Shown here in pieces: positions 14,378 through 27,400 of a stretch of DNA of 64,000 nt. Position numbers and translations under genes: made by a program. The notes below the pieces were generated by a model. It made no database searches, was not told the origin of the DNA, and saw only the letters and a program-made list of their open reading frames with translations. Numbering within the stretch: the first letter of the stretch is position 1; each line of letters opens with the position of its first letter. Source of the DNA: Acanthornis magna (lineage: Eukaryota > Chordata > Aves > Passeriformes > Acanthizidae); contig JAWUZG010000004.1 of NCBI GenBank assembly GCA_036785705.1, forward strand, positions 10,698,501 to 10,762,500. Reading direction: 5' to 3'.

Positions 14378-14865
14378 GATATGGTGGCAGGAATGCCAGC
14401 CACTAGACCAGGTTGCTCAGGGTCCCCTCCAGCCTGGCCCTCAATACCTCCAGGGCTGGGGCATCCACAACTTCTCTGAGAAACCTGCTCCCCTTTTTTT
14501 AATTTAAAATGGTTCCCCCTTGCCCTAGCACTGTCTGCCCATGTAAAAAGATACTATTTATAAGCTCTTTTTAGGTACTGGAAGCTGCTAAAAGGTCTCT
14601 CCTTCTGTTGTCCAGCCTGAGCAACCCCAGCTCTCTCAGCCTATCTTCATAGGAGAGGTACTTCAGCCCTCTCATCATCTTCATGGCCCTTCTCTTGACC
14701 CACTCCAGCAGGTCCATGTCCTTCTTATGCTGGGGGTCCCAGAGCTGGATGCGGAAGTCCAGCCGGTGTCCCATGAGGGCAGAGTAGAGAAGAACCACCT
14801 CCCTTAACCACCTGCCATCCATCCCTCTTTGATGTCGCCCAGGACATGGCTGGCAGGTTTTCTTT
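14378..14865 (-). mobile_element. CR1 LINE fragment, minus strand, with ORF2 relic
   Basis: On the minus strand this is the C-terminal part of CR1 ORF2 (endonuclease-reverse transcriptase) running into 3' sequence. The frame 14822-14571 still reads the typical terminal region: HKKDMDLLEWVKRRAMKMM, then LKYLSYEDRLRELGLLRL and a short basic stretch. This region lies downstream of the RT palm, so no catalytic residues are expected in it. The element is 5'-truncated, and it also lacks the final CR1 tail with its short terminal repeats. An internal deletion appears near 14500-14515, where an A/T run replaces part of the usual sequence. It is dead and non-autonomous. The neighbouring copy at 16303 has the same orientation, while 19150 and 21455 are opposite. 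Confidence 0.92.
14571..14822 (-). pseudogene. CR1 ORF2 C-terminal relic
   Basis: An open stretch of 83 codons remains from the C-terminus of the CR1 reverse-transcriptase polyprotein. The conserved words are WVKRRAMKMMRGL and YEDRLRELGLLRL, which recur in the other CR1 copies here (for example YEDRLRELELFSLEKRR in the copy near 19410). Everything N-terminal (endonuclease and RT core) is missing, so it can have no retrotransposition activity. The first Met is only an internal residue of the old ORF and not a real start. This is the only stretch in the window where a CR1 frame stays open for more than 80 codons without a break. Confidence 0.88.
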
Positions 14866-15000
14866 CCTTGTTTCCTTCTTTCCCTTTAAAACTTCCAAAG
14901 AAGAATGAAGAGAAGGAGGAAGAGAAAGCAGATGGATGTAGGAAAGGAGGAGGAGAGGGAGGAATGGATGGAAACTGACAAGAAGTCAAGGAGAGGGGAA
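14866..15000. repeat. Pyrimidine-then-purine low-complexity tract
   Basis: A T/C-rich run (about 14858-14886) is followed by a long G/A-rich run (about 14894-15000) made of GAAG, GGAG and GGAA words. This is a decayed simple repeat adjoining the CR1 end. It accounts for the minus-strand frame at 14804-14989, which reads Ser/Phe/Pro-rich. Confidence 0.7.
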
Positions 15001-16302
15001 CATAATATAATCAGAATTTCCTGATTGATTAGATGAATTCTATATTTATCCCAGTGTTCTATTATTAGTATTTACCAGTTGGATTTTCTGAACATGATGT
15101 GGAATCAGTACGGAATCACCTGTTCACACACTTAGCAACGCACATTAATTTTTTTCTTGCCTTTTAAAAATTTTATTTTAGGATAAATGGTTGGGAGGGG
15201 GAATATATACTTTGAGAAAAGAGGAGCAAAGTTAATAAAAGCTATTATATTTGTGGAGGCTCCTGTTGCCACACAAACATGAGCCTTCCAGACATTTGTA
15301 TTTAAAATACATAGGACACCAGTGTTTGATTAACTTTGTATGTGTTGTAGGCATTTCACATTATCTCCCTTGTTGACTTCTCAGAAATGCACAGCACATG
15401 GAGACAAATATTGAATTAAAAATCAGTAATTTCAGCAGAATCCTAATCAGATCCTAATGTGATTTCTTTTATAAGTTTTAAAATTTTTCATTTTATATTT
15501 ATTAAAAAGCCGGCTTTTTACATTTTTTTATTTTTTTCCATTTCCACATAGCACAGTGGAACACTATTCATTGTATAGAAATGAAAGCTGCAATGAACCA
15601 GCAAGCCAAGTACACAGAAGCCAAAGAGTCATTTCCCTGGCAAAGGAGATCATGCAAGAGCATTTGGAATAGCTCCTTCTTCCTGCTCATGTTTCTCTTT
15701 TTTGTTTAATGGTTTTCCAGTCAAAGAACTGAATGATAAGTAGCTGGCTTGAATTTTTTTAAGAGCTCTATGACAGCAGTGGTGAAAGTTTTATTGCTGT
15801 GTGACCGTAATCACAAAAAGTCCTTCAGTGTTTGGACTGCAATAGAAATAGTTATTGCCACAAAATATTTTAAACTCAGTATTATTAAGTACACAGTTTA
15901 GAAATTTTACTGGAAGAAATACCAGAGGATTGAACTCAGAGTTTGGAGTTCTGGCATTGAAACAAACTGGCAGGGGCTGTGCTGTTCTACTTTCATACTG
16001 CTTTCACCAAAGCTGCCTGGGTATTTTGCATGTCCCTGCAATTTACATAGATATAAATAGCCAAATCCAGTAAGAGATTTAAACAATTTTTTTTTCTATG
16101 TCCAGAGTTGTGTTCTAAAATCCCGATGTCACTCACTACCTAATACTAGGGGTGCTTACATTCCTTTTTATTAACCTTTATGGAATTAAACTTCTTCCAC
16201 AGTAGGGTTTAGTTTTGATAGGCATCAAACTGCTTAAATATGTCATGAAGCTTAGACCTATCAGGACCAAAATTATGAAAAAGGTCCATTTTAAAAAATG
16301 CT
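15001..16302. other. AT-rich non-coding stretch with an 18-bp palindrome
   Basis: Nothing coding is recognised. A perfect palindrome TAAAAAGCCGGCTTTTTA lies at 15503-15520. Confidence 0.6.
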
Positions 16303-16845
16303 ATAGGGTATAGAATGGTTTTGGCTGGAAAGGACCATCAAAGATCATCCTGTTCTACCCCTTTGCCATGGGCTGGGACATCTTTTACATTATATACCTC
16401 AAAGCCCCAGTGTGACCTTGAACACTTCCAGTGGTGGGGAAGTCAACAGCTTCTCTGGGTAATCTGTCTATGATTCCCTGACCTTTTCATGATTAATTTC
16501 TTCTTTGGGTCCAATCAAAATCTACCCTCTTTCATTTTTAAACCCTTGTCTCTTGTTCTGTCACTACAAGGCCTGGTAAAAAGTCCCTCTACAATTTTCT
16601 TACAGGCTCCTTTTGGAACTGGAAAGCTGATATAAGGCATCCCTGAAGCCTTCTCTTCTCCAGATTGAAAAACCCCAGCTCTCTCGTCCTCATATAAGAG
16701 GTGCTTCAGTCCTCAGATTATTTTTGTGGCCCTTCTCTAGAGCGAGAGAATCCCCTTCCTTGACCTTCTCGCCGCACTTCTTTTGAAACAGCCCTGGACA
16801 CAAGTGGCTTCCTGGGCAGCAGGTGCCCACTGCTGCCTCATGTCC
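16303..16845 (-). mobile_element. CR1 LINE fragment, minus strand
   Basis: Read on the minus strand, the 3' end lies at the low coordinate, where the plus strand shows TAGAATGGTTTTGGCTGGAA. This is the complement of the usual CR1 tail. Upstream come the 3' UTR and the ORF2 C-terminal coding region (plus-strand block CCCCAGCTCTCTC near 16674). Around 16736-16760 the sequence jumps from the block encoding the ORF2 C-terminus straight to one that normally lies further upstream, so an internal deletion of roughly 100 bases is inferred. The frame is disrupted throughout. The 5' end is truncated near 16845. Confidence 0.9.
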
Positions 16846-19149
16846 AATTTGACTAAAAGCTAGCTCAGACAATGGATTTAGGATTTGCTTAGATTGGTGA
16901 GTGAATCTGAAGATAATTCATGTCCTTGTTGAGTACTTGGAGTTTTTGACTTGGAGGCTTTTTACACCAGCTTATCTTGAGGAGGACAAGAGAGGAAGGG
17001 TTCTGCGTCTGCCATATACAGTTTGTATCCAGATCCTTAGGAACTGAAGAAGCTACCCATAATCTTGATGTTGCTTGCCTTCTGAGGCCTTTGCCTTGCT
17101 ATTTGAGGTCTTCTTCTGCTTAACTGTAATTTAAAGTCAAACAAGTTAACTTAAATCACAGGTGTTATAATATAGTATGGATAAAGGACTTTGATAGAGA
17201 TGGCCTAAATTTTATCAAAACTGTGCGTAAAAGAAGTGTCTTGTTCACTCAGTACTCGTCACAAAACCTTGTACAGCGGTGTACACGCAATACTGGGAAC
17301 ATTAAAGTGCCTCACAAAGAGCATCTATAAATGGTGATAAAGATCTAGAATCATTCAAAATAAAAAATTAAGGACAGACCTTCAATTTTATCTTCAACCG
17401 TTTGTTGCTCAAATTTCAGATTCAACATGTCATCTCCATTAACTGAAAACTAGTTTTTGAGACAGAAATATTTCAAAAACCAGCATCTAGAAAGCTACCA
17501 CCCTGAAAGAAAAGATATTACTCTTTTAGAAACAATCTTTTAGGAATTAATTTATTGACCTAACACAGTGTGACCCCAATTTTTATCTTATCTTGACAAA
17601 TGTTTGCTCCCATTTCTGTTTATCTAGAATGTTGTGTCTGCCCCTCCCCACAGTATTTTAGATTAGGATGGATCAGATATACTCAAAAAACATGTCTGCT
17701 AAAGCTGTGTTATATACAAGTAAGAACAATTCAGGTTTTATTGTCCTAGGAAGAAAAAATCTTAATTACAGTCTCTCCATGCATAGGACAGAGAAATATT
17801 CCATTTCAGCCTTGAAACCTGAAACGTATTTGTATTTTATTCAGTGACTGTTTAATGCAGAATGCACAGACTTAGATTGAAGTCTCTGCCCTTCAGATGA
17901 ATAGCTTCTTTACCTTTCTCTTTTTTCCAATCCTGGATGAATCTTGTTTCATTGTATTTGTCGCCATGGCAAGGCTTCAAGAAGCGAGATAAAGAACAGC
18001 TGTAAATGGTTACCAACATAACCTGCAATGTAGTTGTTAAGGCATGTTATTGTGAGGTTGAAAATGGAATTTTAAACTTTCCAGATAGCAACTACATATC
18101 CAGGGTGAATGAACTAAACACTAGAACCCATCACTCTTATCTTAAAAGAAACATGAACACTGTATTTAGGATAGCACTTGAAGCTGTTAAGGCCAGTTGA
18201 CTGAAGTTACAGCCTCAGGATGAGTCAACATAGAGTGTGACACTTCTTGCTTTACAGCTGTGGGTGAGTTCCTGTTCACCATATCACTTGCTGGAATCTA
18301 AGAATGCTCAGCTGTTGTGTTTACTTCTTGCCAGCCATAATCTAAGAAACCCATACACCTATCATAGGTCTCTATTATCCATTTTCAGAGGTAAGCATTA
18401 AAAAGTTACATACTTGCGATCTCAGGATGTGAGGCTGCTCATCTTCTAGTAGGCCTAGTCCAAAGTTATTCACTTCATATGGACAAGAAGGCTCTTGCTT
18501 ATTCATTTGTCCTTTTGTCTTTTGTCTCTCTAAGCATAGGCAACTTTTTCTTTGATCCAGGCACTTCATGTTCAGTATGGTAAGGATAATTACCCTGCAA
18601 TTATTTCAGGTAGGCAGAGACTAACAACCTTAATTGTAATTGTACAACCAGTTGGCAGAAATAGAGGATGAGGTTATTCAAGAGGGAGAAGAAAAACAGC
18701 TTTCTGGGGGAAGCTGTTAGGTTAAAGGTGCTGTACAGCCTATGGTGTGCAGACATCTTGATGTTTATTTTCCTGTTGTTTTCTACTTGGATTTTGTACA
18801 AGGTGTGCTTGGAGTACAGCCACTCTTTAGAGCCATAGAATATATAGCTATATCCCTGAAAATACAAGGATTGGAAGAATGAAGAACTGACCCCCTTTAG
18901 GTAAAGTCCTAAAGGGTTAGGTTGGAGAACACCTAAGGAAACTTAAGATGCACAATTAATAAAGAGAACTAAGTCACTGGCAGTGGGTAACATAGTTGAA
19001 TAAAGCGTGGATATTTGCTAAGAGGTCACTTATGCTTTTGGTGTGTGTTCCTGAATAAGTCAGTCAAATTGCCCTCTGATCCAGCAGGGCCGATCAGTGA
19101 AGACCCAGGACAAGGGTCTTGGCTTTCCCGGGGTACGGACAGACGAATG
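16846..19149. other. AT-rich non-coding stretch
   Basis: Unique sequence without recognised repeats or genes. The frames at 18006-18200 (plus) and 18601-18867 (minus) have no domain. A short GC-richer patch at about 19080-19150 abuts the next CR1 and is not part of it. Confidence 0.6.
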
Positions 19150-19835
19150 AACTGAGATTGACCCTGGCGAATGGGGATACTGGTGGATCAAAAACTGGTC
19201 ATGAGGCAGCAGTGTGTGCCTGCAGCCCAGAAGACTACCTGTGTCCTGGGCTGCATTAAAAGAAAGGTATCATTCAGGTCAAGGAAGGTGATTGGTCCCC
19301 TGTATTCTGCTCAGGGAGGCACCAATTGGAGTCCTGCATCCAGCTTTGGCACCTCCAACAAATGAAGGACAGGGACCTCTTGGAGTGAGTCCGGAGGAGG
19401 GCCATGGAAATGAACAGAGGGCTGGAACACCTCTCCTATGAAGACAGGCTGAGAGAGCTGGAGTTGTTTAGCTTGGAGAAGAGAAGGCTTTGGGGAGACC
19501 TTAGAGCAGCTTTCCAGCTCCAAAAGGGACCTAGAGGAAAACTGGAGAAGGACTTTTTATCAGGGCATGTAGTGACAGCACAAGGCTTTAAGCTGAAAGG
19601 GAGTAGGTTTATAACAGATGAAATGAAGGAATTCTTTACCGTGGGGGTGGTTAAACACTGAACCAGGTTGCCAGAGAAGTTGTGGATGTCCCATCCCTGG
19701 AGAAGTGTTCAAGGCCCTGTTGGATTGGGCTTTTACCAACTTGGTCCAATGGAAGATGTCCCTGTCCATAGCAGGAGGGCTGAAAGTAGATGATCTTAAA
19801 GGTGCCTTCTAACCCAAATGTGTTATGTTTCTATA
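19150..19835 (+). mobile_element. CR1 LINE 3' fragment, plus strand
   Basis: This is a 5'-truncated CR1 of about 690 bases. It starts in the ORF2 region encoding the segment around [13 protein letters not shown] (19174-19212), then the [10 protein letters not shown] block and the conserved YEDRLRELELFSLEKRR (about 19434-19485). It ends with 3' UTR and a tail TGTGTTATGTTTCTATAAAT. The coding frame is broken between 19365 and 19404, so two short frames remain. It carries the end of the ORF and the 3' tail, as expected from incomplete reverse transcription starting at the 3' end. No target duplication is seen. Among the copies here it is one of the better preserved. Confidence 0.93.
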
Positions 19836-21454
19836 AATTATCTATTAAGTTTCCTCAGGAAAGAAAAAAAATAAATAAAAACCCTTTTATTTTTTAGAAA
19901 ACCAGATCCACTGGTTGTAAGGTAAAGGCAAACAGGAATTATATGGCAGAAAAGCTATTTCAATTTTCTGAACTCCTCTCATTTTTAAAATTTTTTTTGA
20001 TAATTATACTTTCTTTATGAATACACAGTTAATGTGTGAAATTTCTTTATTTTTCCCTACTCTGTGACAATATCGAACCTCACTGATCTATTTATCAGAA
20101 CTGTTGAGAAAGACCCTGTATAATTGTATCATTCTTTAATCCTATTCATTTTGGGTGAATGTGATTGTCTTTTAAGCTAGAGTTCAAATTCACTTTTGAT
20201 GTAATCCTCAAACAAAATATATCTGCTATTAAAAAATGCATTTTATATTAAGTCAATAATCAAACAAAATAAAATACAAAATAATGATACAATACTAATA
20301 TGATATTAGGCAGATAGTCTCTTACTTATTTCCAACCTGGTTTTGTCAAACTTGATTACCAAGTCAGTGCTACTACACCACAGCAGTAGAAGTGGTGTTG
20401 CACATAGGCTTTTGAAAACACATGCATCTCATCAGGTGGAAAATAGTAAGGATTTAGATACATTTAAAATTCCATATGTCCAGAACCAAACCCTCAGAAT
20501 TTATAGAAAATGTGTATATTCAAGCAGAAAACCTCATGTTCTGCTTCTTTTGGTTATTGTTTGCTTCTTTTTATCTTTTTTTAAGAAAGAGTCAGTAATT
20601 GCAATTTATTTTAAAATGTGGCTGGAGGTGATCCTCCATTTCTGTATACAGGTAAGGCTCACATCCAACACATATGGCAAGTTGTCACTTCTGCATTCTG
20701 GTCTAGAGTAATCCCTGACTAAGTTGGAATGAAGGCACTTTTAATATATCCTGCCAAAGCTCTCCCATCACAGAGAACATAGAATTAATCTTTTTTAGAT
20801 GTATATGAAGGACATATTAGCCAATCTTTGCCTAGAGAAGAGACAGTAGCAAATTTGAATCTGCATCTTCTAAAGCACTGAACCTAAACTCTCCAAGTGT
20901 TCCAGTCAGTAGACTATTTTCAGGGCAGTTGTAATAAGCAGATGATGTATAAAGTCAGAAGTAACTACCTTCATACTTTCAAACAACATTAAAAGGACAG
21001 GTCCTATAGCTGAATTCATGAGTGTTTGATTCAATATTCTGTCCATGAATATTGAAGCTGCTTTGCATCTAATAGACTTTATACCCCAGAGACAGTTAGT
21101 GCTACACCATATAATTTCTGGATCTTAGCAGAGCTTGAGCACAAAACTCTGGGCAGCTGAGCTGCCCAGAAAGAAAAAAAAGAAGTGAAAGCATATTTTC
21201 TTGAATTTATGGAAAATGCACATGATTTTGTTCAGTCCAATGAATTTTAGTGCCCTCTGTGTCAGCAAACTCTGAAGTTTCTTGATTTCAATTCTGTTGT
21301 TTATATATTACAATTCTAGGAAAAAAAAAGTGTGAAATAGGATACCAGCAGAGAAGGGAATCTAGCACCAGAGGGTGAAATATGAACCAGATAAGTGGAC
21401 AATGTGGACTTAAAACTAGTTGAACTGCCAGATTTAAAAGAATTATAATTAGCA
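19836..21454. other. AT-rich non-coding stretch
   Basis: No gene or transposon is recognised. The 122-codon plus frame at 20343-20711 contains a T-rich run and no domain, and I regard it as chance. Confidence 0.6.
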
Positions 21455-22490
21455 CCATGAAGTTCAGATGGAGGCTAGTCACCAGCAGCATGTCCTAGGA
21501 GTCAATACTGGCTCCCAATGAATGGGTGAAGCTTCAAGCTTCATGAATGACCTCAGTGACTGAGTGCAGCCTCAGAAAGTTTGAAAGCAATGCAACACAA
21601 GAAGGAGTTAATGACTAATCAGATGTTTGTTCAGCCATTTAGAAGGATCTTGACAAACTGAAGAAATGGCCAGAGAATAGTATCATCAAGTTCAACACAG
21701 GGAAATCATTGGAGGTTGTCAAGGCAGGTAGATAATCTCATCAGACAGAAGGCTGTCCTTACCACAAAAGATTGGACAGGATGATCTTTCAAGATCCCAG
21801 GCCATTTTATGATTTGATGACATGCAACATTCTGCACCTGATCAGAAATCTTGCCATGTGCTCTGTTACTCGCTGAATTAACCATTTGCTCTTGCATCAG
21901 AGAAGAGAACAGCTGCATCAGCAGAAATGTTGCCAGCACCTTAAAGGAGGTGATCCCTCCTCTGCTCAGCACTGGTGAGACACATCTGGATTGCTGGATG
22001 CTGTTCTGCGCTTCCCAGTACAAAAGAGACATGGATATGCAGAATAAATTAATAAAAGGCCACAAATATGGTCAAGGTTTTGGAGCATGTGACATACAAG
22101 GAAAGGCTGAGAAAGCTAGATCTATTCAGCCTTAGGAAGATGTCATTTAGGGATATCTTATCAGATTTTATTAATACTCAATGGTTAGGAATAAAGATGA
22201 GGAAATCAAACTTCCTTGAATGGTACTTATTGAAAAGACAGAGGCAGTGTATACTAATGAAAATACAGGAAATTCCATTTATATGAAACTAAAAAAATTC
22301 TGCAAAGGTGATAACATGCTTGAACAGCTTGCTTGGAGAAGTTGTGAAGTGTGCATTCCTGGAGATGTGGACACCCTTACTGGACATAGACATAAACCAT
22401 TTACTCTAGGTGACCCTGCTTCAAGAAAAGGTGTTGGACTAGGTGATCTCCAGAGGCGTTTTCCAATCTCAAAGACTCCGTGACCCTGTG
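21455..22490 (+). mobile_element. Older CR1 LINE, plus strand, interrupted by a nested CR1 tail
   Basis: The longest CR1 in the window. It starts within ORF2 near the RT palm (block ATGGAGGCTAGTCACCAGCA, about 21468), passes the position of the catalytic F-A-D-D motif, and continues after an insertion at 21706-21821. It then runs through the C-terminal region (EHVTYKERLRKLDLFSL, about 22083-22133) to a 3' tail ending around 22490. At 21580-21591 the codons read F-E-S-N where F-A-D-D is expected, so both catalytic aspartates are gone. There are many stops and frameshifts. It is more diverged than the copy at 19150, which fits with its having served as a target for a later insertion. Confidence 0.9.
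21706..21821 (+). mobile_element. Short CR1 3' tail nested in an older CR1
   Basis: The host CR1 reads up to TTCAACACAGGGAAAT (ends about 21706) and resumes at ATGCAACATTCTGCACCTG (about 21822). In CR1 these two blocks are adjacent. The 115 bases between them form a complete-looking CR1 3' end: GAGGTTGTCAAGGCA, later TTGGACAGGATGATCTTTCA, then CCATTTTATGATTTGATGA. This is a severely 5'-truncated second insertion in the same orientation. Confidence 0.8.
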
Positions 22491-24080
22491 GAAGTATAGT
22501 ATTCTGACATTAAATTTTACCTTAGCTGTACATTAAAGAACCACCCTAAGTAGTTTAAATAATACTGTTCAACTCTATTTACAAGTGGGCAAATATTTAC
22601 AAGGAACAGGACAACTTTCCAATATTCTTTTTCCACAAAATTAAAAAAGTGCACTGTGCTCTTCTCCATATGATTTTTTCCAACAGTGAAATCTATCCCA
22701 GAAGACCTGCTTCAATCACTAGACTTCATTCCTCATGAAGGTAACTAATTCTTTATGAATTGCAACTCCATCACCTTTTGACCATGTTGTGATAATTGAA
22801 AAAGTCTAATGAATGAGCAGGAAAATTCAGAGTGTAAAGATTTTCTATGTTATGAACAAAAACGGCCATATGTCTCACCCACCAAAACTATGCTTTTACT
22901 ACATTTTTTTCAAGTGTTGTGCCACAACCTAAATGGTTACGTGAAATTTTACATTCATGGAATATTGTAACAGGGAAAACATTGGAATATAGCATCTATA
23001 AAAACCCTATAACCAATGTGCATTCTGATGGTCTGCTCTTGTAAAGTGTACAGCAGAAGTTGCTAGTACATGTAATGGCTTCGTACTTTCAGTTTTCTGC
23101 ACATAATAAAAACTTGTTTAATGTGGCATGACAGCTGAGCTTTCTTGCAAGTATATTTTGAAGAATAAGATATACTCTATGCTCCTTTGCACCTCATTTC
23201 AAATTGGTCCCAAATTCAACTTCTCTTCAGGAATAAGAACTAATTACTAAGCTGGTATTTTTTTCAGTTTCCTGAGCATCTGTCTGGTTCTCTTAAAATA
23301 TCCCAAAGGTATTTACCAGTTCCAGACTTTGCATCATTTCCTCAATTCCTGGCAGGACTTTCTTTAAAACTTAGCCCCTAAACACTACTTGGTAATGTTT
23401 CATGAGTTTTTCATTCACTCTTTGGCATGTGAAGACCTCAATTATATCCCTATGAACTTCTGTCATAGGTCCAGATGCTGAGAAAAGAAACAGTAAGCTC
23501 GCCTAAACAACACCTCTAACTGAGAAGCAGCTGTATGAAAAGAGGCAACTAGCTTTTGTTTATTAATTGTCTCTCAGGAAACCACAGTGAGGTGAATTCT
23601 GCTCACAGTTACGACATTGCCATCCTAATAAAAATGAATTTGATCTAACAATATTTGGATCAGAAAGACTGTGTTTACAGTCTCCTCAGCTGGTGCATAG
23701 TATGATAGAGTAATAATTAGGTGAATATGATGACCTTAAAATGTACAGGAGTTTGATAATTCATACATTCTGCTCATGCATCTAAACAAATGAATTTTGC
23801 CTGGCTACTGTGTGAATATAAAGGAGAAGTGAAATGAACTTGAGATACCAGGGTTTATGACTAAAAATATGTTAGTTGTGCTCATGGGGTCTTGTTCAGC
23901 CCTAATTTATATCAGCATCTGCAAAAATGGGAGACAAAGAAGATGTAAAATCATGGTTCCTTTCTTGGCTCTGTGGAGAGATGTTCACCTTGAAGGGAGA
24001 AAATTTGCAAGTTTTTAAGTAGCATGGGCTACAATAAATCTGTTTATATGACTTTAGGTGTGTCCCCTTGTCTACCTACA
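22491..24080. other. AT-rich non-coding stretch
   Basis: Unique sequence; nothing coding or repetitive is recognised. Confidence 0.6.
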
Positions 24081-24460
24081 CTGGATCTCTTTGGGCCACA
24101 GGACGACAACCTGTGTCACCATGGTCTTCACCATTGGCTGTAGGGGAATCTCAGCTCTGGTGGCTGGAGCACTTCCTCTTCTTGTTTTTCACTGATTGGG
24201 GTGTCTGCAGGGCTGTTTCTCTCATATTTTCTCACTTTTTTTCACAGCTTCTGTGCAGTGGTTTTTAACCTTTCTGAGGTAAGTTATCACACACCTGCAA
24301 CCAGAGCCACAGATGGGCTCAGGTTTGGTCCATGGTGTGTCCTTAAGGCTGCCTGGAGCTGCCCTGTCCACCATGGGGAGCAGCTTCTGCATCTTCTCAC
24401 AGAAACAACCTCTGTATCTCACCTCCTCCATAACTTTGGCAAGTCAGCCCAATACAGGAT
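24081..24460 (-). mobile_element. Fragment of an avian ERVL-type element
   Basis: The block shares ordered words with the region at 58.15-58.36 kb: ACCATGGTCT, a GCTG-AGGG-A word, then CTGGAGCAC-TCCTC followed by CACTG/CACCTTGG. It also has the CAGGGCTGTTTCTCTCATAT, CTTCTCACAGAAAC and terminal CCCAATACA blocks. I recognise these from retroviral LTR/terminal sequence dispersed in bird genomes. The orientation is taken from the relic at 58-60 kb, where the same strand sense is antisense to pol. There is no coding capacity and no flanking duplication is visible. The short frames on both strands here are shadows. Confidence 0.65.
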
Positions 24461-27400
24461 ATTTGATATTTCTCTCAGAAACAGAGAGACTTTACTGATA
24501 AGAGCTATAGTCTGAATTGTCCATGATAATAAACTGGTGCAAAAATCAGTTTCCATACAATTATTTTTCATCTGCAAGTCTACCTTTAGCTCATTAGGAA
24601 GCACCAGAAATACAGAAGTAGGTATCACAATACTATACTGGGACTTCTTATTTCTCATGTGAGCTAATATGGGAGAAGTTAGGATTCAGGTTATTATGAA
24701 AAAAAAGTTGTAATTTTTACGGCAACATCCAAACACCATCACAACAGTTTTGCTGTCAAACTGACATTGAGAAGGCTACAGCTGTTATCTCTAACAGTAA
24801 TTGTATGAATATTACATATTATGCATTTCCACATAATTTTATGAAAATTGACCTAGACAAAAATCACACAGGAATTAATATCACAATAAGGCTATTCTAA
24901 ACATCCTTACAGACTAAATAAAGCTATTTGTGAAAGCAGACATTAAATCCAACCCCACATCTATCCCCCCACAAATGGTTAATTTATGCAATTTTTTTCA
25001 TCTAATACAGCATATTTGTAAAAATATTTTTCTTTACAAAAAAAAAAGTAAAATCTCCACTGGTAATGAATATTTTTTTCTTCTGGGAGAAAATCCTACA
25101 AGCACTCAGGTGATCTCATAACAGTGAACAAGTTAGGAAAAAAAGTGAGACTCACTGCTGTTGAAGGAAAAGTATGGAAGTATTCAGTATGTTGACTTCC
25201 TAGATCTCTTTCATGTCAGTGACAGCTGTGTGAATACCATGCAGAACAACAAAAATTCCTACAGCTGCATATTAATATTGACCTACTATCACAGATAAAA
25301 ATGGACAATAAAAACAACCCTATTATCTTTTAGTACTAACATTGGAGTGAAAATGTTCCTGAAGATGATATAATAAATAAACACCTCAAAATTTCAGTTT
25401 ATTAAATGCATTCTGAAATTTTCTTATTTCCTATGTATTTAATTATGCCAGTCTATCAGCAGCTGGATTGAACCCATTGATATTTTGATATATGTAAAGA
25501 AAAGAAGTTTCTACCTGAGATATTATTTTAAGTCTGTTCACAGTAAATTAAGAGGGAAAAACAGACTTTTAGGGCTTATATGACTTATTTGAAACCTCTA
25601 TCTTAAAGTAAACTTTTATTTAAATTCCAGGTTTCAAAAATTGGGTCAGACAAGTAGTACATAATCTATAATAGTATGTAATCTATAATTCCCTGCACTC
25701 ATAATCTCAAGCACATGCTTGTGTTTAAGTTTAAATAAAACCCGAGAAAATATAAAATGATATTAAACAGTTGTGTTTCCATAAATATGTACACTTCAGT
25801 CAATTAAAGACAGACAGTGATATTTTAAAGTAGGCTAGACCCATATATCTTGGACATGGAATGCCTATTTCAACAGAGTCTTCTAGGGCTTTAATCAGTC
25901 GTTAGCTTAGTAAGCAAAAGAGCTAAGTGTTTGTTGGATGCGGAAAAGACCTTTACCCTGAAGACAGTTTATGTTGATAATTTTCCGCTTTGTTAGAATT
26001 CATGAGCTCAAATGGAGTTCAGAAGACTTGGATATCTGAGGTCAGCATAAAATGAAGACAGTAAACTCCAGAAACTATCCTAACTTTCAGAAACTATAGG
26101 AAAAGCCATAGGTGTTTTTAAAACTGAAGTTAATGTTGAGTAAGACTTTGTAAAAAGGTACCTATCTCAACTCCAATTTACCACTGTGTAATCTCATCAG
26201 GTTAGACTCTTCACTCTGGTAAGCCATCGACTGCCACATATTTTAGCTGAAAGTACAGTGGTTTACATGTTGATGCAGGCAAATCAAAGGAAGTCACTGA
26301 AAGCCCATTAGTGACCTAAGGGTTCTGAACAGATATTACAAAAGCTGGTATTAGCTCCCACAGAATAACTACTGATGTCCTAAAACAAATTTATCTCAGA
26401 AGATATAGCTAGACAAGCAAAATGTACCCCTCTTATTCAGAGGTTTAGGGCACAAAAATGTATATAGGGGAACTTCATTTGCAACATGATTCTACCATAG
26501 ACATATTAAAGCTATATTTCCTCCACAATAAGAATTTTACTAGTCACAAAGATAATGTCAGCTTTGAAAAAGCTTTGAAGGATGTGAAGACGTGTATACT
26601 ATCTATTTTTCTGAAATTGCTTTGTATTATTTACTCATATATTCTTCTGAGCAAAAATTAGACTTCTTATCTATGAATGCATGACCAAACAATTAGGGTA
26701 GAATCATTCTTATGCTTTTCCTCTCTCCATTATGTTTCTTTGCCTAGTCAAAACTTAATTATTCATGCAAATAGAAAGAATGAATATTTTCCAACATATG
26801 ATTATAGCTGTTTTCACTGGAAAAATTTCTGAGAGCATTTTTGATGTGCATTGCAAAAAAAGAAACAAAACAGTCTGGATTTATGCTAAGTGCACTTCTT
26901 TAAAAATTCAGATGAACATTCATGGAGATTGCTTTGCAAGGGATTCTCTAGAGAAGCTGATTTCAAAGCACATTGAGCTCAATAGGAAAAAAAAACCAAA
27001 CCCAGGTATTTGGATCGGTCCCTACATTCTCTATTTTTTCATAATACATTGTTCTGCTTACCACAAAAAAGTCACAGGGCAGACCAAGCTAGGAACCCTG
27101 TAGACTGCTCACAGACGGGATTTATATTAACAGATGCTACCAGCAAGGAGAGGCTACAAGAGGAATTAGGACAGGTTAACATCTAATGTTATGGAACAAT
27201 ATAAAAAGCTAAGGAAGATTTTGTTTTATCCTAATCTTATTCTGTTTTACTAAAATATGCAAATGAAGTGTCAAAAAGTCCTAAAAAAGATTATGCTTAA
27301 TTGCATGAATATGCACTCTTACTTGGAAAAGTGTCACGCTCATTTTCCTCAGCTGTCCTTCCTAAAAACACACGACAGCATGCTCTTAAAATCTCAGGTG

